A program made the translations under genes and the position numbers. The notes under the pieces were generated by a model. It was not told the origin of the DNA, ran no database searches, and saw only the letters and a list, made by a program, of their open reading frames with translations. Positions 1-8,221 of a DNA stretch of 64,000 nucleotides are shown here, one piece after another; the first letter of the stretch is position 1; each line of letters opens with the position of its first letter. This stretch comes from RGIG3701 sp030530205. GTDB lineage: Bacteria; Planctomycetota; Planctomycetia; Pirellulales; Thermoguttaceae. Location: NCBI GenBank assembly GCA_030530205.1, contig JAUMVK010000016.1:15276-79275 (forward strand). Reading direction: 5' to 3'.

Positions 1-346
1 CAAAACGTTTGAGCGTCTCCGTTTTGGAGTCTTTCGCGAAAGTATTCAGCACAAAATGCCCTGTGCGCGGCAGATACTCAAACCCACGCTCGATCGTTAG
101 CGGGTACGTACCCAAGGGCCAGTCGAGGAAGACCTCTCCCGGCATAACAAAATGGTCGTAAAGGAACGGTACATCGGCGGCTTTCCGAACAACGCCCTTT
201 TCGTTTCGGATGGTGACCCGGCAAGGAAGAGGGCGTTTCGTCTCCTCATCAATGATTTTGAGAGTAAACTCCCCTTTCTGAGCGGCAAAAACCGAAGAAA
301 ACAGGCAGGAAATCAGGCATAAAAACAAAAGGCAAGCACGTTTCAT
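1..346 (-). CDS. Exported protein, N-terminal part only (cut by left edge)
   Basis: The reading frame starts at an ATG at 346 and runs open to base 1, so only the first 115 residues are present. It opens with a signal peptide (MKRACLLFLCLISCLFSSVF, cleavage probably after FAAQ). The mature part begins FTLKIIDEETKRPLPCRVTI, followed by a GTYPLTIERGFEYLP stretch. That layout (beta-sandwich strand, 'polishing' of residues around 'Rv.l', then 'G.Y.l.i.RG.EY') resembles the N-terminal domain of planctomycete CehA/McbA-type PHP metallohydrolases. The catalytic part lies outside the window, so this family call is only an inference. It lies downstream of the M16 peptidase on the same strand with a 124-base gap and may belong to the same leftward run. 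Confidence 0.7.
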   Translation of the reverse strand, partial: MKRACLLFLCLISCLFSSVFAAQKGEFTLKIIDEETKRPLPCRVTIRNEKGVVRKAADVPFLYDHFVMPGEVFLDWPLGTYPLTIERGFEYLPRTGHFVLNTFAKDSKTETLKRF

Positions 347-470
347 AATCTCTGCAATTTCTTGCGGGGACGACACTTCCAATGTCGTCAAGTTCGCAGT
401 AACTCAACCAAAAACTTTTTTCCGGAACTGTTTTTTTATTCTGAGGACACTGGGGCGTCATCCCCGTAAA

Positions 471-1697
471 TCAAGGCCCAACACTGAACGTCAACGAGTC
501 GGTCAGCGGAAACGTCTGTAAAAATGCGCCGATTTCTTCCAGCGTAATGGAACGAAGCGTTTCCACTTCTTCCTCGATCGAGTGGTACTCCCGTGAAGCC
601 GCCCAATCACCGCCGACCGTAAAAATACGATTTCCCCCTTTTTCGCTTCCCAGAACACAAGCGGTTGCAAGCCGGTTTTTCGCGAGAGAAAGTTCCACCT
701 CAGTGATGTTACCGGCTTGCGCTCCGCGGAAGATGGCTTCCAGTTTTGCCTGATTTTTTTGCGCGTCTTCCGGTTCACAAGCCAGACTGGAATTGAAGCA
801 GCCGCCCTCCGAATACTCTACAAAGTTCAAAACCGCGTGTTCCGCCAGACCAGAATCAACAAATTCCCAGTAAAGCCGGCTTCCGGAATCATCTCCCAAA
901 ATCGAGGCGATCAGCCGGGCCGTCAGCGTCTGACGAAAAGATGAAATTCTTGCGAAGCTCGTGCCAAGGACATATTCCCGGGTCGCTTGAGGGCGGCAAA
1001 AAGTCCTGTGTCCCAAACGTGGTTTGAAATCACACGGAACGCACATCAGCGGCTTTTCCGGACTATTTTCCCACTTTCCGCAGTATTTGTCTGCAAGCCG
1101 GACAAGCTTGTCAAAATCAACGTTTCCGCACGCGCAGAGCTGAATATTCTGAGGCGCGTATTTTCCCAGAATCCACTTTTTTATCCTGCGGCGTGTCAAA
1201 TGTCGTACACTCCGCGCACTTCCCAAAACCGGATTTCCAAGCGGATGGCCGTTAAAAAAAGACTGACGCAGGCGATCATCGAGGCAAAACGGCGGCTCGT
1301 TCTCGTACATGCCGATTTCTTCCAGAACGACCTCTTTTTCTGATCGAAAATCTTCCTCACGAATCGCCGGTCGTAAAATGTCCGCGTAAATTTCCAGGCA
1401 CGGCTCGATAAACTCCGGAAGCAGCGACGCGTAGAAAATCGTGCTTTCCTCCATCGTGCAAGCGTTGAACGAAACGCCTATCGTGTCGAATTCCCGGTTC
1501 ACGTCCTGAGCTGATCGCGTGAGACTTCCCTTGAAAACAAGATGTTCAAGGAAATGACTGATTCCGGAAACGGTCGGGGACTCAAACCGGGAACCGCAAC
1601 GAACGAAAAATCCTATAGAAAGCGACTTGGCGCGTTCATGCGACTCTGCGAGGACCTCTAACTGATTCGAAAGTTGCGTGTGAAAAAAGTGCGGCAA
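471..1697 (-). CDS. M16 family zinc peptidase, catalytic subunit
   Basis: A 408-residue, single-length (M16B-sized) peptidase with the inverted zinc motif HxxEH as H48-FL-E51-H52 inside SHFLEHLVFKG and the distal zinc ligand Glu at about 127 (VVLEEIGMYE). The C-terminal half lacks the conserved R-x6-Y substrate-binding pair: the equivalent stretch reads SRLYWEFVDSGLAEH. This is the pattern of the active chain of heterodimeric M16B peptidases, which borrow the R/Y pair from an inactive partner. That partner is encoded at 3497-4702 on the other strand. The start is a TTG at 1697; no in-frame ATG fits better. Last of a leftward run after hisF and a membrane protein. No signal peptide is evident, so it is probably cytoplasmic. 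Confidence 0.9.
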   Translation of the reverse strand: MPHFFHTQLSNQLEVLAESHERAKSLSIGFFVRCGSRFESPTVSGISHFLEHLVFKGSLTRSAQDVNREFDTIGVSFNACTMEESTIFYASLLPEFIEPCLEIYADILRPAIREEDFRSEKEVVLEEIGMYENEPPFCLDDRLRQSFFNGHPLGNPVLGSARSVRHLTRRRIKKWILGKYAPQNIQLCACGNVDFDKLVRLADKYCGKWENSPEKPLMCVPCDFKPRLGHRTFCRPQATREYVLGTSFARISSFRQTLTARLIASILGDDSGSRLYWEFVDSGLAEHAVLNFVEYSEGGCFNSSLACEPEDAQKNQAKLEAIFRGAQAGNITEVELSLAKNRLATACVLGSEKGGNRIFTVGGDWAASREYHSIEEEVETLRSITLEEIGAFLQTFPLTDSLTFSVGP

Positions 1698-1774
1698 AAT
1701 ATAAAAACCCTGCTTCCAGGAAATGCGTCTAAATTGAAAAGTAAGACTGAATTATATCAGACTTGGCGGAAATG

Positions 1775-2491
1775 TCAAGGATTCGCTTTTCCGGCTTTTT
1801 CTATTTTTCGGTCCAGAAGGGGCATCACGGCGTTTCGGTAAATCGCGTTCATAAGCGGATTTTCCTTGAGCATTTGCATCGTACGCCAGGTAGATGCGCC
1901 TTCTGACTCGGGAAGCTCCACTTTCATTGAGTTTCCTTTGGCGTCCACAAGTGTCGCGATATACCGCCAGCCGCCCCCTTCTTTTTCGTCTTTGGGAACA
2001 CGCTCGCAGGAATCGATCTGGGCGGAATCCGCATCAAACTGGTCAGGCGAAACCTCCTGCCGGGCTTCCGTCGCGCGGTCAGAATGGGCTTCCAGAAAAT
2101 CAACGACTTTTTTCAGGGCCTTCTCGGTATGCTCCGCCGACATTTTTTCGAGTTGGCGGCGCTGGTGGATCAAGTCGCTCATTTTTTCTTCTTGAGTACG
2201 CCCTTCTTCTCGCTCCATCGTTTGATCGATCAGTTTTTCCGGTTCTTTTGCAGCCTCGGCGAGTTCCTCCGGCTTCACACCGACCACTTCCGCCTGACGC
2301 TCCAGTTGGCGGGCCTCGCGTTCTTCTTTGGTGAGTTTTCTGGGCTTTACCGTCTGTTCCGCCACGGGTTGGGAAAGTCGCGGATTTATCGGCTTTTTTG
2401 CACGAAAATACGTAACGGAAAGAAAAGCCAGCAGACCCGCAAGAACCAGTGCGGCGACAGAAATCGCGAGCTGATTATGAGTCAGTTTCAT
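1775..2491 (-). CDS. Single-pass membrane protein with coiled-coil stalk, function unknown
   Basis: A 238-residue protein that I do not recognise. It has one N-terminal membrane segment (about residues 8-28, NQLAISVAALVLAGLLAFLS), then a long charged helix-forming region rich in E, K, R and Q (about 45-165), and a compact C-terminal part with WRYIATLVDAKG and ASTWRTMQML. The frame is open much further upstream (to 2854), but that part overlaps hisF antisense-like in composition; the ATG at 2491 has an AGGAAAGG ribosome site about 10 bases upstream and gives a proper membrane anchor, so I chose it. It sits 71 bases after hisF and 77 before the M16 peptidase, probably in one transcript. An envelope-anchored scaffold is possible but unproven. 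Confidence 0.75.
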   Translation of the reverse strand: MKLTHNQLAISVAALVLAGLLAFLSVTYFRAKKPINPRLSQPVAEQTVKPRKLTKEEREARQLERQAEVVGVKPEELAEAAKEPEKLIDQTMEREEGRTQEEKMSDLIHQRRQLEKMSAEHTEKALKKVVDFLEAHSDRATEARQEVSPDQFDADSAQIDSCERVPKDEKEGGGWRYIATLVDAKGNSMKVELPESEGASTWRTMQMLKENPLMNAIYRNAVMPLLDRKIEKAGKANP

Positions 2492-2562
2492 GAGAAAACC
2501 CTTTCCTGCGGGAATGACTTTTACGGGGACGTCGCTGAAAGCTTCATCCCCGTGAGATTTGG

Positions 2563-3327
2563 TTACTTCCGGACCGGGACTCCCTTGCTTGCCAGGTAGT
2601 CTTTCATCTGCTGGATCGTGAAGATCCCGAAGTGGGCGATCGACGCGACCAGGACGGCCGATGCGTGGCCTTCCGCGACCGCTTCGTACAGGTGCTCGAG
2701 TTTGCCCGCGCCGCCCGAGGCGATGATCGGGAGTTTCACCGCGTCGGCGATCGCCCGGGTCATGGGAATGTCGTAGCCGGTCTGCATTCCGTCGGCGTCC
2801 ATGCTCGTCGGGAGGATCGCTCCGGCGCCGAGGCTTTCGACCTGTTTCGCCCATTCCACGGCATCGATCCCTGCGCCTTTGGTCCCGCCGGCGATCACGA
2901 CTTCAAACCCGGAGGGCATATCGGCGTTTTTGCGCGTGTCGATGGCGACGGTGATTTTGTCGGAGCCGAACATTTTGGCCGCTTCTTCAACGAGTTGGGG
3001 ACGTTTCACCGCCGCGGAGTTCATCGAAAGTTTGGAAACGCCCAGGTCCAGCATTTCCTTAATGTCGTCGGTGGTGCGGATGCCGCCGCCTACGGTGAGC
3101 GGAATATGGATCCGGGCCACGGTCCGTTTCACTGCTTCGATGAGGGTTTTGCGATTCTCGACGGTGGCCGTAATATCGAGGAAGACCAGCTCGTCAGCCC
3201 CTGCCGAGTCGTACGCTGCCGCGCTTTCTGCCGGATCGCCGACTTCTTTCAGTTCCACGAAGTTCACGCCCTTCACCAGACGCCCGTCTTTGGTATCGAG
3301 GCACGGGATGATTTTGCAGTAGTCCAT
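2563..3327 (-). CDS. hisF: Imidazole glycerol phosphate synthase, cyclase subunit HisF
   Basis: A 254-residue TIM barrel of normal HisF length. HisF with HisH converts PRFAR and ammonia to imidazole glycerol phosphate plus AICAR, the fifth stage of histidine synthesis, in the cytoplasm. Diagnostic features are the start KIIPCLDTKDGRLVKGVNF with catalytic Asp in CLD, the DITAT phosphate loop, TVGGGIRT, the second catalytic Asp in TSMDADGMQTGYD, and IASGGAGKLEH near the end. The ATG has an AGGAG site 7 bases upstream. It is the first gene of the leftward run with a membrane protein and an M16 peptidase; no hisH or hisA is beside it. hisI and hisG are at 53-54 kb, so the pathway genes are scattered. 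Confidence 0.97.
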   Translation of the reverse strand: MDYCKIIPCLDTKDGRLVKGVNFVELKEVGDPAESAAAYDSAGADELVFLDITATVENRKTLIEAVKRTVARIHIPLTVGGGIRTTDDIKEMLDLGVSKLSMNSAAVKRPQLVEEAAKMFGSDKITVAIDTRKNADMPSGFEVVIAGGTKGAGIDAVEWAKQVESLGAGAILPTSMDADGMQTGYDIPMTRAIADAVKLPIIASGGAGKLEHLYEAVAEGHASAVLVASIAHFGIFTIQQMKDYLASKGVPVRK

Positions 3328-3408
3328 TTTAGCTCCTGAGTTTGGGAAAGAGGAAAGGGAAAAGGAAAAACTGATTTTAATTTTACCGGAAAAGCCGAGA
3401 AAGTCAAG

Positions 3409-3446
3409 CCCCCGGGAATTGCATTTTTCTGGAAAGAAAGTATAAT
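3409..3446 (+). promoter_or_regulatory. Predicted sigma-70 promoter with upstream C tract (M16 partner gene)
   Basis: CCCCC at 3409-3413, -35 TTGCAT at 3419-3424, 16-base spacer, -10 TATAAT at 3441-3446. It lies 50 bases before the TTG start of the inactive M16 chain. One of eight similar arrangements in the window. Confidence 0.6.
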
Positions 3447-3496
3447 GTGAGGGAAGTTGATAAATAGTTTTATATTTGCGCCACAGGACGGTTAAA

Positions 3497-4702
3497 TTGA
3501 TCCATCGCCTTATCCTTTCAAACGGCTTTACCTTGCTGGGGGACGTTCAGCCGCACTTTCATTCCGTTTCTTTCGCGTTCTGGACAGGTCTGGGAAGCGT
3601 TTGGGACCCCGTGGGAAAGTACGGCCTGGCCGCCTTCGTCTGCGAAATGATGCTTCGCGGCGCGGGAAATCTTTCCAACCGCCAGTTTATCGAAACCATT
3701 GACCGGATCGGGATCGACCGGACCGAGAGCCTCACCGCTTCCACGCTGGAGTTTCGGGCGTCGATGCTCGCTGAAAATCTCGAGGCCGCGCTGGACCTTT
3801 ACGCTGATCTTCTTTGCCGTCCGGTTCTGCCCCGTGAACAGATGGAAGACGGCCGTCAGGTTCTGCTTCAGGAAATCTCCTTCTGCGAGGATAATCCGGA
3901 AGGCCGGCTCGGTCAGGTGATGAGCGAGCGCTTTTTCGGTCCGGCCTGGGGACACGACGAAGACGGAAACCGCGAGGGGATCGAAAGCATCTCGTGGGAA
4001 GAAGTCCGCGCCCAGTACGACGCGCTGATGATGCCGAACCAGTGCGTGCTGGCGGTGGCGGGGAGTTTTGACTGGGACAAAACCACAGAAAAGGTCAAAC
4101 GTCTTTTCGGGGACTGGGAACCCAAAACGGAACCGGAACTTCCACCGAACGAGACGCGGCGCGAGTCGCTGCACACTCCGTTCGACTCGCCGCAGACGCA
4201 CATCGAGCTCGGGTGGGAGATCACCCCTCTGCTGGAGCCCAACTGGCGGGCGGAGTGGGCCGGGATCAGCATTCTGGGCGGTGGCATGAATTCGCGGCTT
4301 TTCAACGAAGTCCGCGAAAAGCGCGGCCTTTGCTACGACGTGGGTGCGCACTGCGTTTCGCTCCACCACGCGGCCGGAGCCTTCTGTACGGCAAGCTGCC
4401 GGGAAGAAAACGCCCGGGAAACGCTCGACGTGATCCAGTGCGAGATCGAGCGTCTGAAAGAGGGCGTGACGGAAGAAGAGCTCCGCGCATACAAAGCCCG
4501 CCACCGTATGGCGCTCGTCATGGAGCAGGAGTCAAGCCTGAGTCTGGCGACGGGCCTCATTACGGACTGGAAACGGCTCGGCCGGATCCGGACGTTCGAG
4601 GAGATCTCGGCCGAGGTACAAAGTCTCACGGTCGAGAAAGTGAACGACGTGCTGAGGCGGAAGCCTGCACAAAATATTCTGGTTTGCACGCAGGGACGGT
4701 AA
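3497..4702 (+). CDS. M16 family peptidase-like protein, non-catalytic partner subunit
   Basis: A protein of about 401 residues with the M16 fold but no zinc site: where the partner at 471-1697 has HFLEH this one has AFVCE (A46, C49, E50), so both histidines and the catalytic glutamate are missing. It keeps the R-x6-Y substrate pair near residue 273 (VREKRGLCYDVG) that the other chain lacks. By analogy with heterodimeric M16B peptidases and mitochondrial processing peptidase it should be the substrate-binding chain. An upstream TTG at 3476 would add seven residues; I prefer TTG at 3497 because AGGACGG lies just before it and the protein then begins MIHRLILSNGF, the usual family start. Transcribed away from hisF from the promoter at 3409-3446. 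Confidence 0.88.
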   Translation: MIHRLILSNGFTLLGDVQPHFHSVSFAFWTGLGSVWDPVGKYGLAAFVCEMMLRGAGNLSNRQFIETIDRIGIDRTESLTASTLEFRASMLAENLEAALDLYADLLCRPVLPREQMEDGRQVLLQEISFCEDNPEGRLGQVMSERFFGPAWGHDEDGNREGIESISWEEVRAQYDALMMPNQCVLAVAGSFDWDKTTEKVKRLFGDWEPKTEPELPPNETRRESLHTPFDSPQTHIELGWEITPLLEPNWRAEWAGISILGGGMNSRLFNEVREKRGLCYDVGAHCVSLHHAAGAFCTASCREENARETLDVIQCEIERLKEGVTEEELRAYKARHRMALVMEQESSLSLATGLITDWKRLGRIRTFEEISAEVQSLTVEKVNDVLRRKPAQNILVCTQGR

Positions 4703-4705
4703 AAT

Positions 4706-4879
4706 GAAAGGCGGTAATGGAGCGCGAAGCGCGGAATTACGCATCGGGGTTAAACGCGTAATTCCGGCCTCCGGCCTCCATTACCGCCTCCCATCTGCGC
4801 GTAATTCCGCGCTCCGCGCTCCATTACCGCCTCCCATTCCGTGAGTTTCACTCACGGTGGGCCGCCGTCCCTCCGAATC
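4706..4879. repeat. Dispersed intergenic repeat, GGCGGTAATGG family, three units
   Basis: One forward unit (about 4708-4742: GGCGGTAATGG, an inner GC palindrome, GGAATTACGC) is followed by two inverted units (about 4755-4790 and 4798-4833). The tail CCCATTCCGTGAG...GCCGTCCCTCCGAATCT (4832-4879) reappears at 27801-27844. The units can fold into a long stem between two convergent genes, so the element may also end transcription. Other copies are at 18253 and 27699. Confidence 0.85.
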
Positions 4880-5476
4880 TTACTCGATCTCCGCCAGGAT
4901 CGCATCGACGCGGTTCGCGCCGCCCAAAACCGGGGCGAAATCATTTTCGACGTAGCGCTGAATCGACTCGCTCGTCGCGCCGCAGGCGTCCAGCGCCATG
5001 CGGGTCTGGAAGCCCAAATCGTATGCCGAGAACGCGGTCCCCTGGGCGCAGACGTTCGTCAGGAAGCCCGCGACGATCAGGTTTTTGATACCTTTTTCTT
5101 CGAGCAGCGCCTGCAAATTCGTGTGGCTGAACGCGCTGAGCGTCTGCTTGTTTTCCAGCACCACTTCGGAGTCGAGCGGTTTCATGGCGTCGATGATACT
5201 CTGGTTCCACGTGTTCGGCGCGAACAGCTGGTTTTCCAGAATCCCCGCGAGGATCCCGGAGCAGGCGTGCGACTGGACCCACTCCGCGTTCAGAATGAAC
5301 GGGCAGTGGATGATGAAGCACCCTTTCGCACGTGCGCCGGCCAGAAGTCTCTGCGCGTTGGGAATGGTCTGGTTCCGTTCCAGTTCGGATTTTACCGCCT
5401 CGAAGAGTTTTCCTCCGGGCGAGCAGAATTCGTTCTGGAACTCGATGAAAATGAACGCGGTTTCGGTGGATTTCAT
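4880..5476 (-). CDS. Isochorismatase-like cysteine hydrolase
   Basis: A 198-residue protein of the isochorismatase/nicotinamidase superfamily (amidase-type hydrolysis through a D-K-C triad). The catalytic lysine is K110 (VLENKQTLSAF) and the nucleophile C143 (GFLTNVCAQGTAFSA), both in typical context. The usual triad aspartate in the first strand (xxDxQxxF) is a glutamate here, FIEFQNEF, E12. Substrate cannot be told from sequence. It stands 44 bases upstream of the trpA end on the same strand, so it is downstream of trpFBA and could be read through from it, or be independent. The frame ends inside the tail of the repeat at 4706-4879. Confidence 0.85.
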   Translation of the reverse strand: MKSTETAFIFIEFQNEFCSPGGKLFEAVKSELERNQTIPNAQRLLAGARAKGCFIIHCPFILNAEWVQSHACSGILAGILENQLFAPNTWNQSIIDAMKPLDSEVVLENKQTLSAFSHTNLQALLEEKGIKNLIVAGFLTNVCAQGTAFSAYDLGFQTRMALDACGATSESIQRYVENDFAPVLGGANRVDAILAEIE

Positions 5477-5520
5477 GGTCTTTTTCCTTTCGGGTCAGAA
5501 AGTTAAAATTGGGCGTTTGG

Positions 5521-6291
5521 TCAGCGGATCGCGTCTTTCATCATCTTCACGTACTCGTAAACCTTTGGTCCGGCCGCGTCGCCGTACTGGGCGATGATCT
5601 TCACGATGGCGGACCCCACGATCGCACCGTCGGCGATCCGGGTCATTTCGCGCGCCTGCTCGGGCGTGTTGATCCCGAAACCGATGGCGGCCGGAACGTC
5701 TGTCGTGTTGCGGATGACGCTCAGGATGGAGCGCAGGTCGGTCTTGATTTCCGAGCGGACGCCCGTCACGCCCATCGAGGAAACGACGTAAATGTAGCCC
5801 GAAGCCTCGGCGGCGATGCGGGAAATGCGGTCTTCCGAGGTCGGCGCGATGAGCGAGATCAGGTCCAGACCGTGGCGCTTCATGACGGCGTCCAGCTCGG
5901 CTTTTTCCTCAAACGGAAGGTCCGGGATGATCAGACCGTCGATCCCCGTTTCCTCGCACCGGGCGCAGAAACGCTCGAAGCCGTAGTGGAAAACCGGGTT
6001 CACGTACGTGAGGAAAACCATCGGAATGTCCGTCGTTTTCCGAAGCCGCGCGACCATTTCGAAAATCCTGTCGGGGGTGGTCCCGGCCCGAAGCGCCCGA
6101 ATGTCGGCTTCCTGGATCACCGGCCCTTCTGCGATCGGGTCGGAGAACGGGATCCCGATCTCGATCAGGTCGGCCCCTGCGCGAATCATTTCGTGAATGA
6201 ATTCTTCCGTCTTTTCCAGGCTCGGATCTCCGGCGGTCAAAAAGGGAATGAAAGCCGGTCCGTTTTCAAATGCTTTTGCGATTTTACTCAT
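5521..6291 (-). CDS. trpA: Tryptophan synthase alpha subunit
   Basis: A 256-residue TIM barrel that cleaves indole-3-glycerol phosphate to indole and glyceraldehyde 3-phosphate and passes indole to TrpB. Seen: MSKIAKAFENG start, FIPFLTAGDP, catalytic glutamate in LIEIGIPFSDPIAEGPVIQ and the second acid in GLIIPDLPFEE, phosphate loop GFGINTPEQ and GAIVGSAIVK. A GTG at 6300 is also in frame, but the ATG at 6291 has a perfect GGAGGTGA ribosome site 5 bases before it, and that site is made of the last codons of trpB. The genes overlap by 8 bases, so translation is probably coupled. Third gene of trpF-trpB-trpA. Confidence 0.97.
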   Translation of the reverse strand: MSKIAKAFENGPAFIPFLTAGDPSLEKTEEFIHEMIRAGADLIEIGIPFSDPIAEGPVIQEADIRALRAGTTPDRIFEMVARLRKTTDIPMVFLTYVNPVFHYGFERFCARCEETGIDGLIIPDLPFEEKAELDAVMKRHGLDLISLIAPTSEDRISRIAAEASGYIYVVSSMGVTGVRSEIKTDLRSILSVIRNTTDVPAAIGFGINTPEQAREMTRIADGAIVGSAIVKIIAQYGDAAGPKVYEYVKMMKDAIR

Positions 6292-7486
6292 GAAGGTCAC
6301 CTCCCCGGTAGCGCGCGATCGCCGCCACGTCTTTGTCCCCGCGGCCTGACAGGCAGCAGATGATGATTTCGTTCGGACTCATGCTTCCCGCGATTTTTTG
6401 CACGTACGCGACGGCGTGAGCGCTTTCGATGGCGCAAATGATCCCTTCCGTCCGGGCGAGATACTCAAACGCGCAGACCGCTTCTTCGTCCGTAATGGCG
6501 ACGTATTGCGCCCGGCCCGAGTCGTACAGGAAAGCGTGTTCCGGCCCGATCCCGGGGTAATCGAGTCCCGCCGAGATGGAATAGACCGGGGCGATCTGGC
6601 CGTTTTCGTCCTGGCAGAAGTACGATTTCATACCGTGGAATATCCCGACTTCGCCGCGATTGATCGAGGCGGCGTGCTTTTCGGTTTCAATTCCCTTTCC
6701 GCCCGCCTCGCAGCCGACGAGCTTCACGCCGGCATCGGGGATAAAGTGGTAAAACATTCCCATGGAGTTGGACCCGCCGCCGACGCAGGCCGTCACCAGG
6801 GCGGGGAGTTTGCCCTCTTTTTCGAGGATCTGCGCCCGGGCCTCTTTGGAAATCACGGCCTGAAAATCCCGGACCATCATCGGGAACGGGTGCGGCCCCA
6901 TGACCGTCCCCAACACGTAGTGCGTGTCGGCGCAGCGGTTCGTCCACTCGCGCATCGTTTCGTTTACCGCGTCTTTCAGGACCATCGTGCCGGAAGTGAC
7001 GGGATGCACGGTCGCGCCGAGCAGTTCCATGCGGTAAACGTTCAGCGCCTGCCGGATCGTGTCCTCTTTTCCCATGAAAATCTCGCATTCCAGCCCCATC
7101 AGAGCGGCCGCGGTAGCCGTTGCGACGCCGTGCTGGCCCGCGCCCGTTTCGGCGATGACGCGCGTTTTGCCCATTTTCTTCGCAAGAAGGCACTGGCCCA
7201 ACACGTTATTAATCTTATGCGAGCCGGTATGATTCAGGTCTTCGCGCTTGAAGTAGATCTTCGCGCCGCCCAGGTCGCGGGTCATTTTCTCCGCGTAGTA
7301 AAGAAGCGAGGGCCGGCCCGAGTAGTCCCGGTTCAGTGCGTCCAACTCGGCGTTGAATTCCGGGTCATTTTTGTAAAATTCGTACGCCTTTTCAAGCCGG
7401 TTGATCTCATTCATGAGCGTTTCCGGCACGTACTGCCCGCCGTGCTGCCCATAATGGGTCCCCGCGCGTGTGTTATATTCGGTCAT
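6284..7486 (-). CDS. trpB: Tryptophan synthase beta subunit
   Basis: A 400-residue PLP enzyme (TrpB1 type) that joins indole and serine to make tryptophan. Visible: Y-GQHGGQYVPETLM start, the PLP lysine in NHTGSHKINNVLGQ, AETGAGQHGVATAT, the phosphate-binding loop CVGGGSNSMGMF, and the C-terminal CLSGRGDKD. Full length. It overlaps trpF by 14 bases and trpA by 8, a tightly coupled operon. No trpC, trpD or trpE is in the window, so the upper tryptophan pathway must be elsewhere. Confidence 0.98.
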   Translation of the reverse strand: MTEYNTRAGTHYGQHGGQYVPETLMNEINRLEKAYEFYKNDPEFNAELDALNRDYSGRPSLLYYAEKMTRDLGGAKIYFKREDLNHTGSHKINNVLGQCLLAKKMGKTRVIAETGAGQHGVATATAAALMGLECEIFMGKEDTIRQALNVYRMELLGATVHPVTSGTMVLKDAVNETMREWTNRCADTHYVLGTVMGPHPFPMMVRDFQAVISKEARAQILEKEGKLPALVTACVGGGSNSMGMFYHFIPDAGVKLVGCEAGGKGIETEKHAASINRGEVGIFHGMKSYFCQDENGQIAPVYSISAGLDYPGIGPEHAFLYDSGRAQYVAITDEEAVCAFEYLARTEGIICAIESAHAVAYVQKIAGSMSPNEIIICCLSGRGDKDVAAIARYRGGDLHE

Positions 7487-8099
7487 TTTTAATTCTCCTG
7501 ACGATTTCCAAAATTTTGTTTCGGTCTTTGACTCCGTTAGTTTCCACGCCGCTGCTCAGGTCGAGCGCGTAGGGTTTGAGTACCATCGCCTCATTCACGT
7601 TTTCGAGGCAAATTCCCCCGGCAAGGAAAAACGGTTTTAAAGGGACGGCGCTTCCGCCGATTCCCATTTTTAAAATGTTCCAGTCAAAAGTCTTTCCCGT
7701 TCCGCCCGCGCCGTGGTCGAGGAGGAGGAAATCGGCTCCGCATTTTTGAGCGGCAAGCAGATCTTCTGCCGAGTTCACCCGAACGGCACGGATGATGGGA
7801 AATTTCGCATTGGTACGGAGGCGCAGCTCCGCGATGTAGTTTTCGTCTTCAGCCCCGTGGAGCTGGGGCCAGGAAATGACCGAATTTTTCAGAAGCCACA
7901 CGACGTTTTCGAGCGGTTCGTTCACAAAAACACCGACGGGAATGATTTCTTCCGAGAGTTTTTCACGCAGCGCTTTCGCCTGCTCTACCGTGACCTGTCG
8001 GCGGCTTTTCGCGAAAACGAAGCCGCAAAAATCCGGCCGCGCTTCGTTGACGAAGTCGATGTCGCAGGGGCTCGATAAACCGCAGATTTTAACACGCAT
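7473..8099 (-). CDS. trpF: Phosphoribosylanthranilate isomerase
   Basis: A 208-residue TIM barrel converting phosphoribosylanthranilate to CdRP. Signature pieces are the start MRVKICGLSSPCDI (general-base Cys in KICG), FCGFVFAKSRRQV, VGVFVNEP, QLHGAED, LLLDHGAGGTGKTFDW with the general-acid Asp, and FLAGGICLENV. It is the first gene of trpF-trpB-trpA; the stop of trpF lies inside the trpB start region. No strong Shine-Dalgarno precedes the ATG; the 120 bases upstream to the Nudix gene are AT-rich and could hold the promoter, but no convincing boxes were seen. Confidence 0.96.
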   Translation of the reverse strand: MRVKICGLSSPCDIDFVNEARPDFCGFVFAKSRRQVTVEQAKALREKLSEEIIPVGVFVNEPLENVVWLLKNSVISWPQLHGAEDENYIAELRLRTNAKFPIIRAVRVNSAEDLLAAQKCGADFLLLDHGAGGTGKTFDWNILKMGIGGSAVPLKPFFLAGGICLENVNEAMVLKPYALDLSSGVETNGVKDRNKILEIVRRIKNDRI

Positions 8100-8221
8100 G
8101 AAAATTCAAAATTAAAAACCAGTTTAGACGTTTAAATGACTCTGGGCTGAATTATACCATTTTCTTTTTTTTCGTAAATCCGGTACCGCCGAAAAAAAGG
8201 CAAAATTCTTTGACGATGTTG

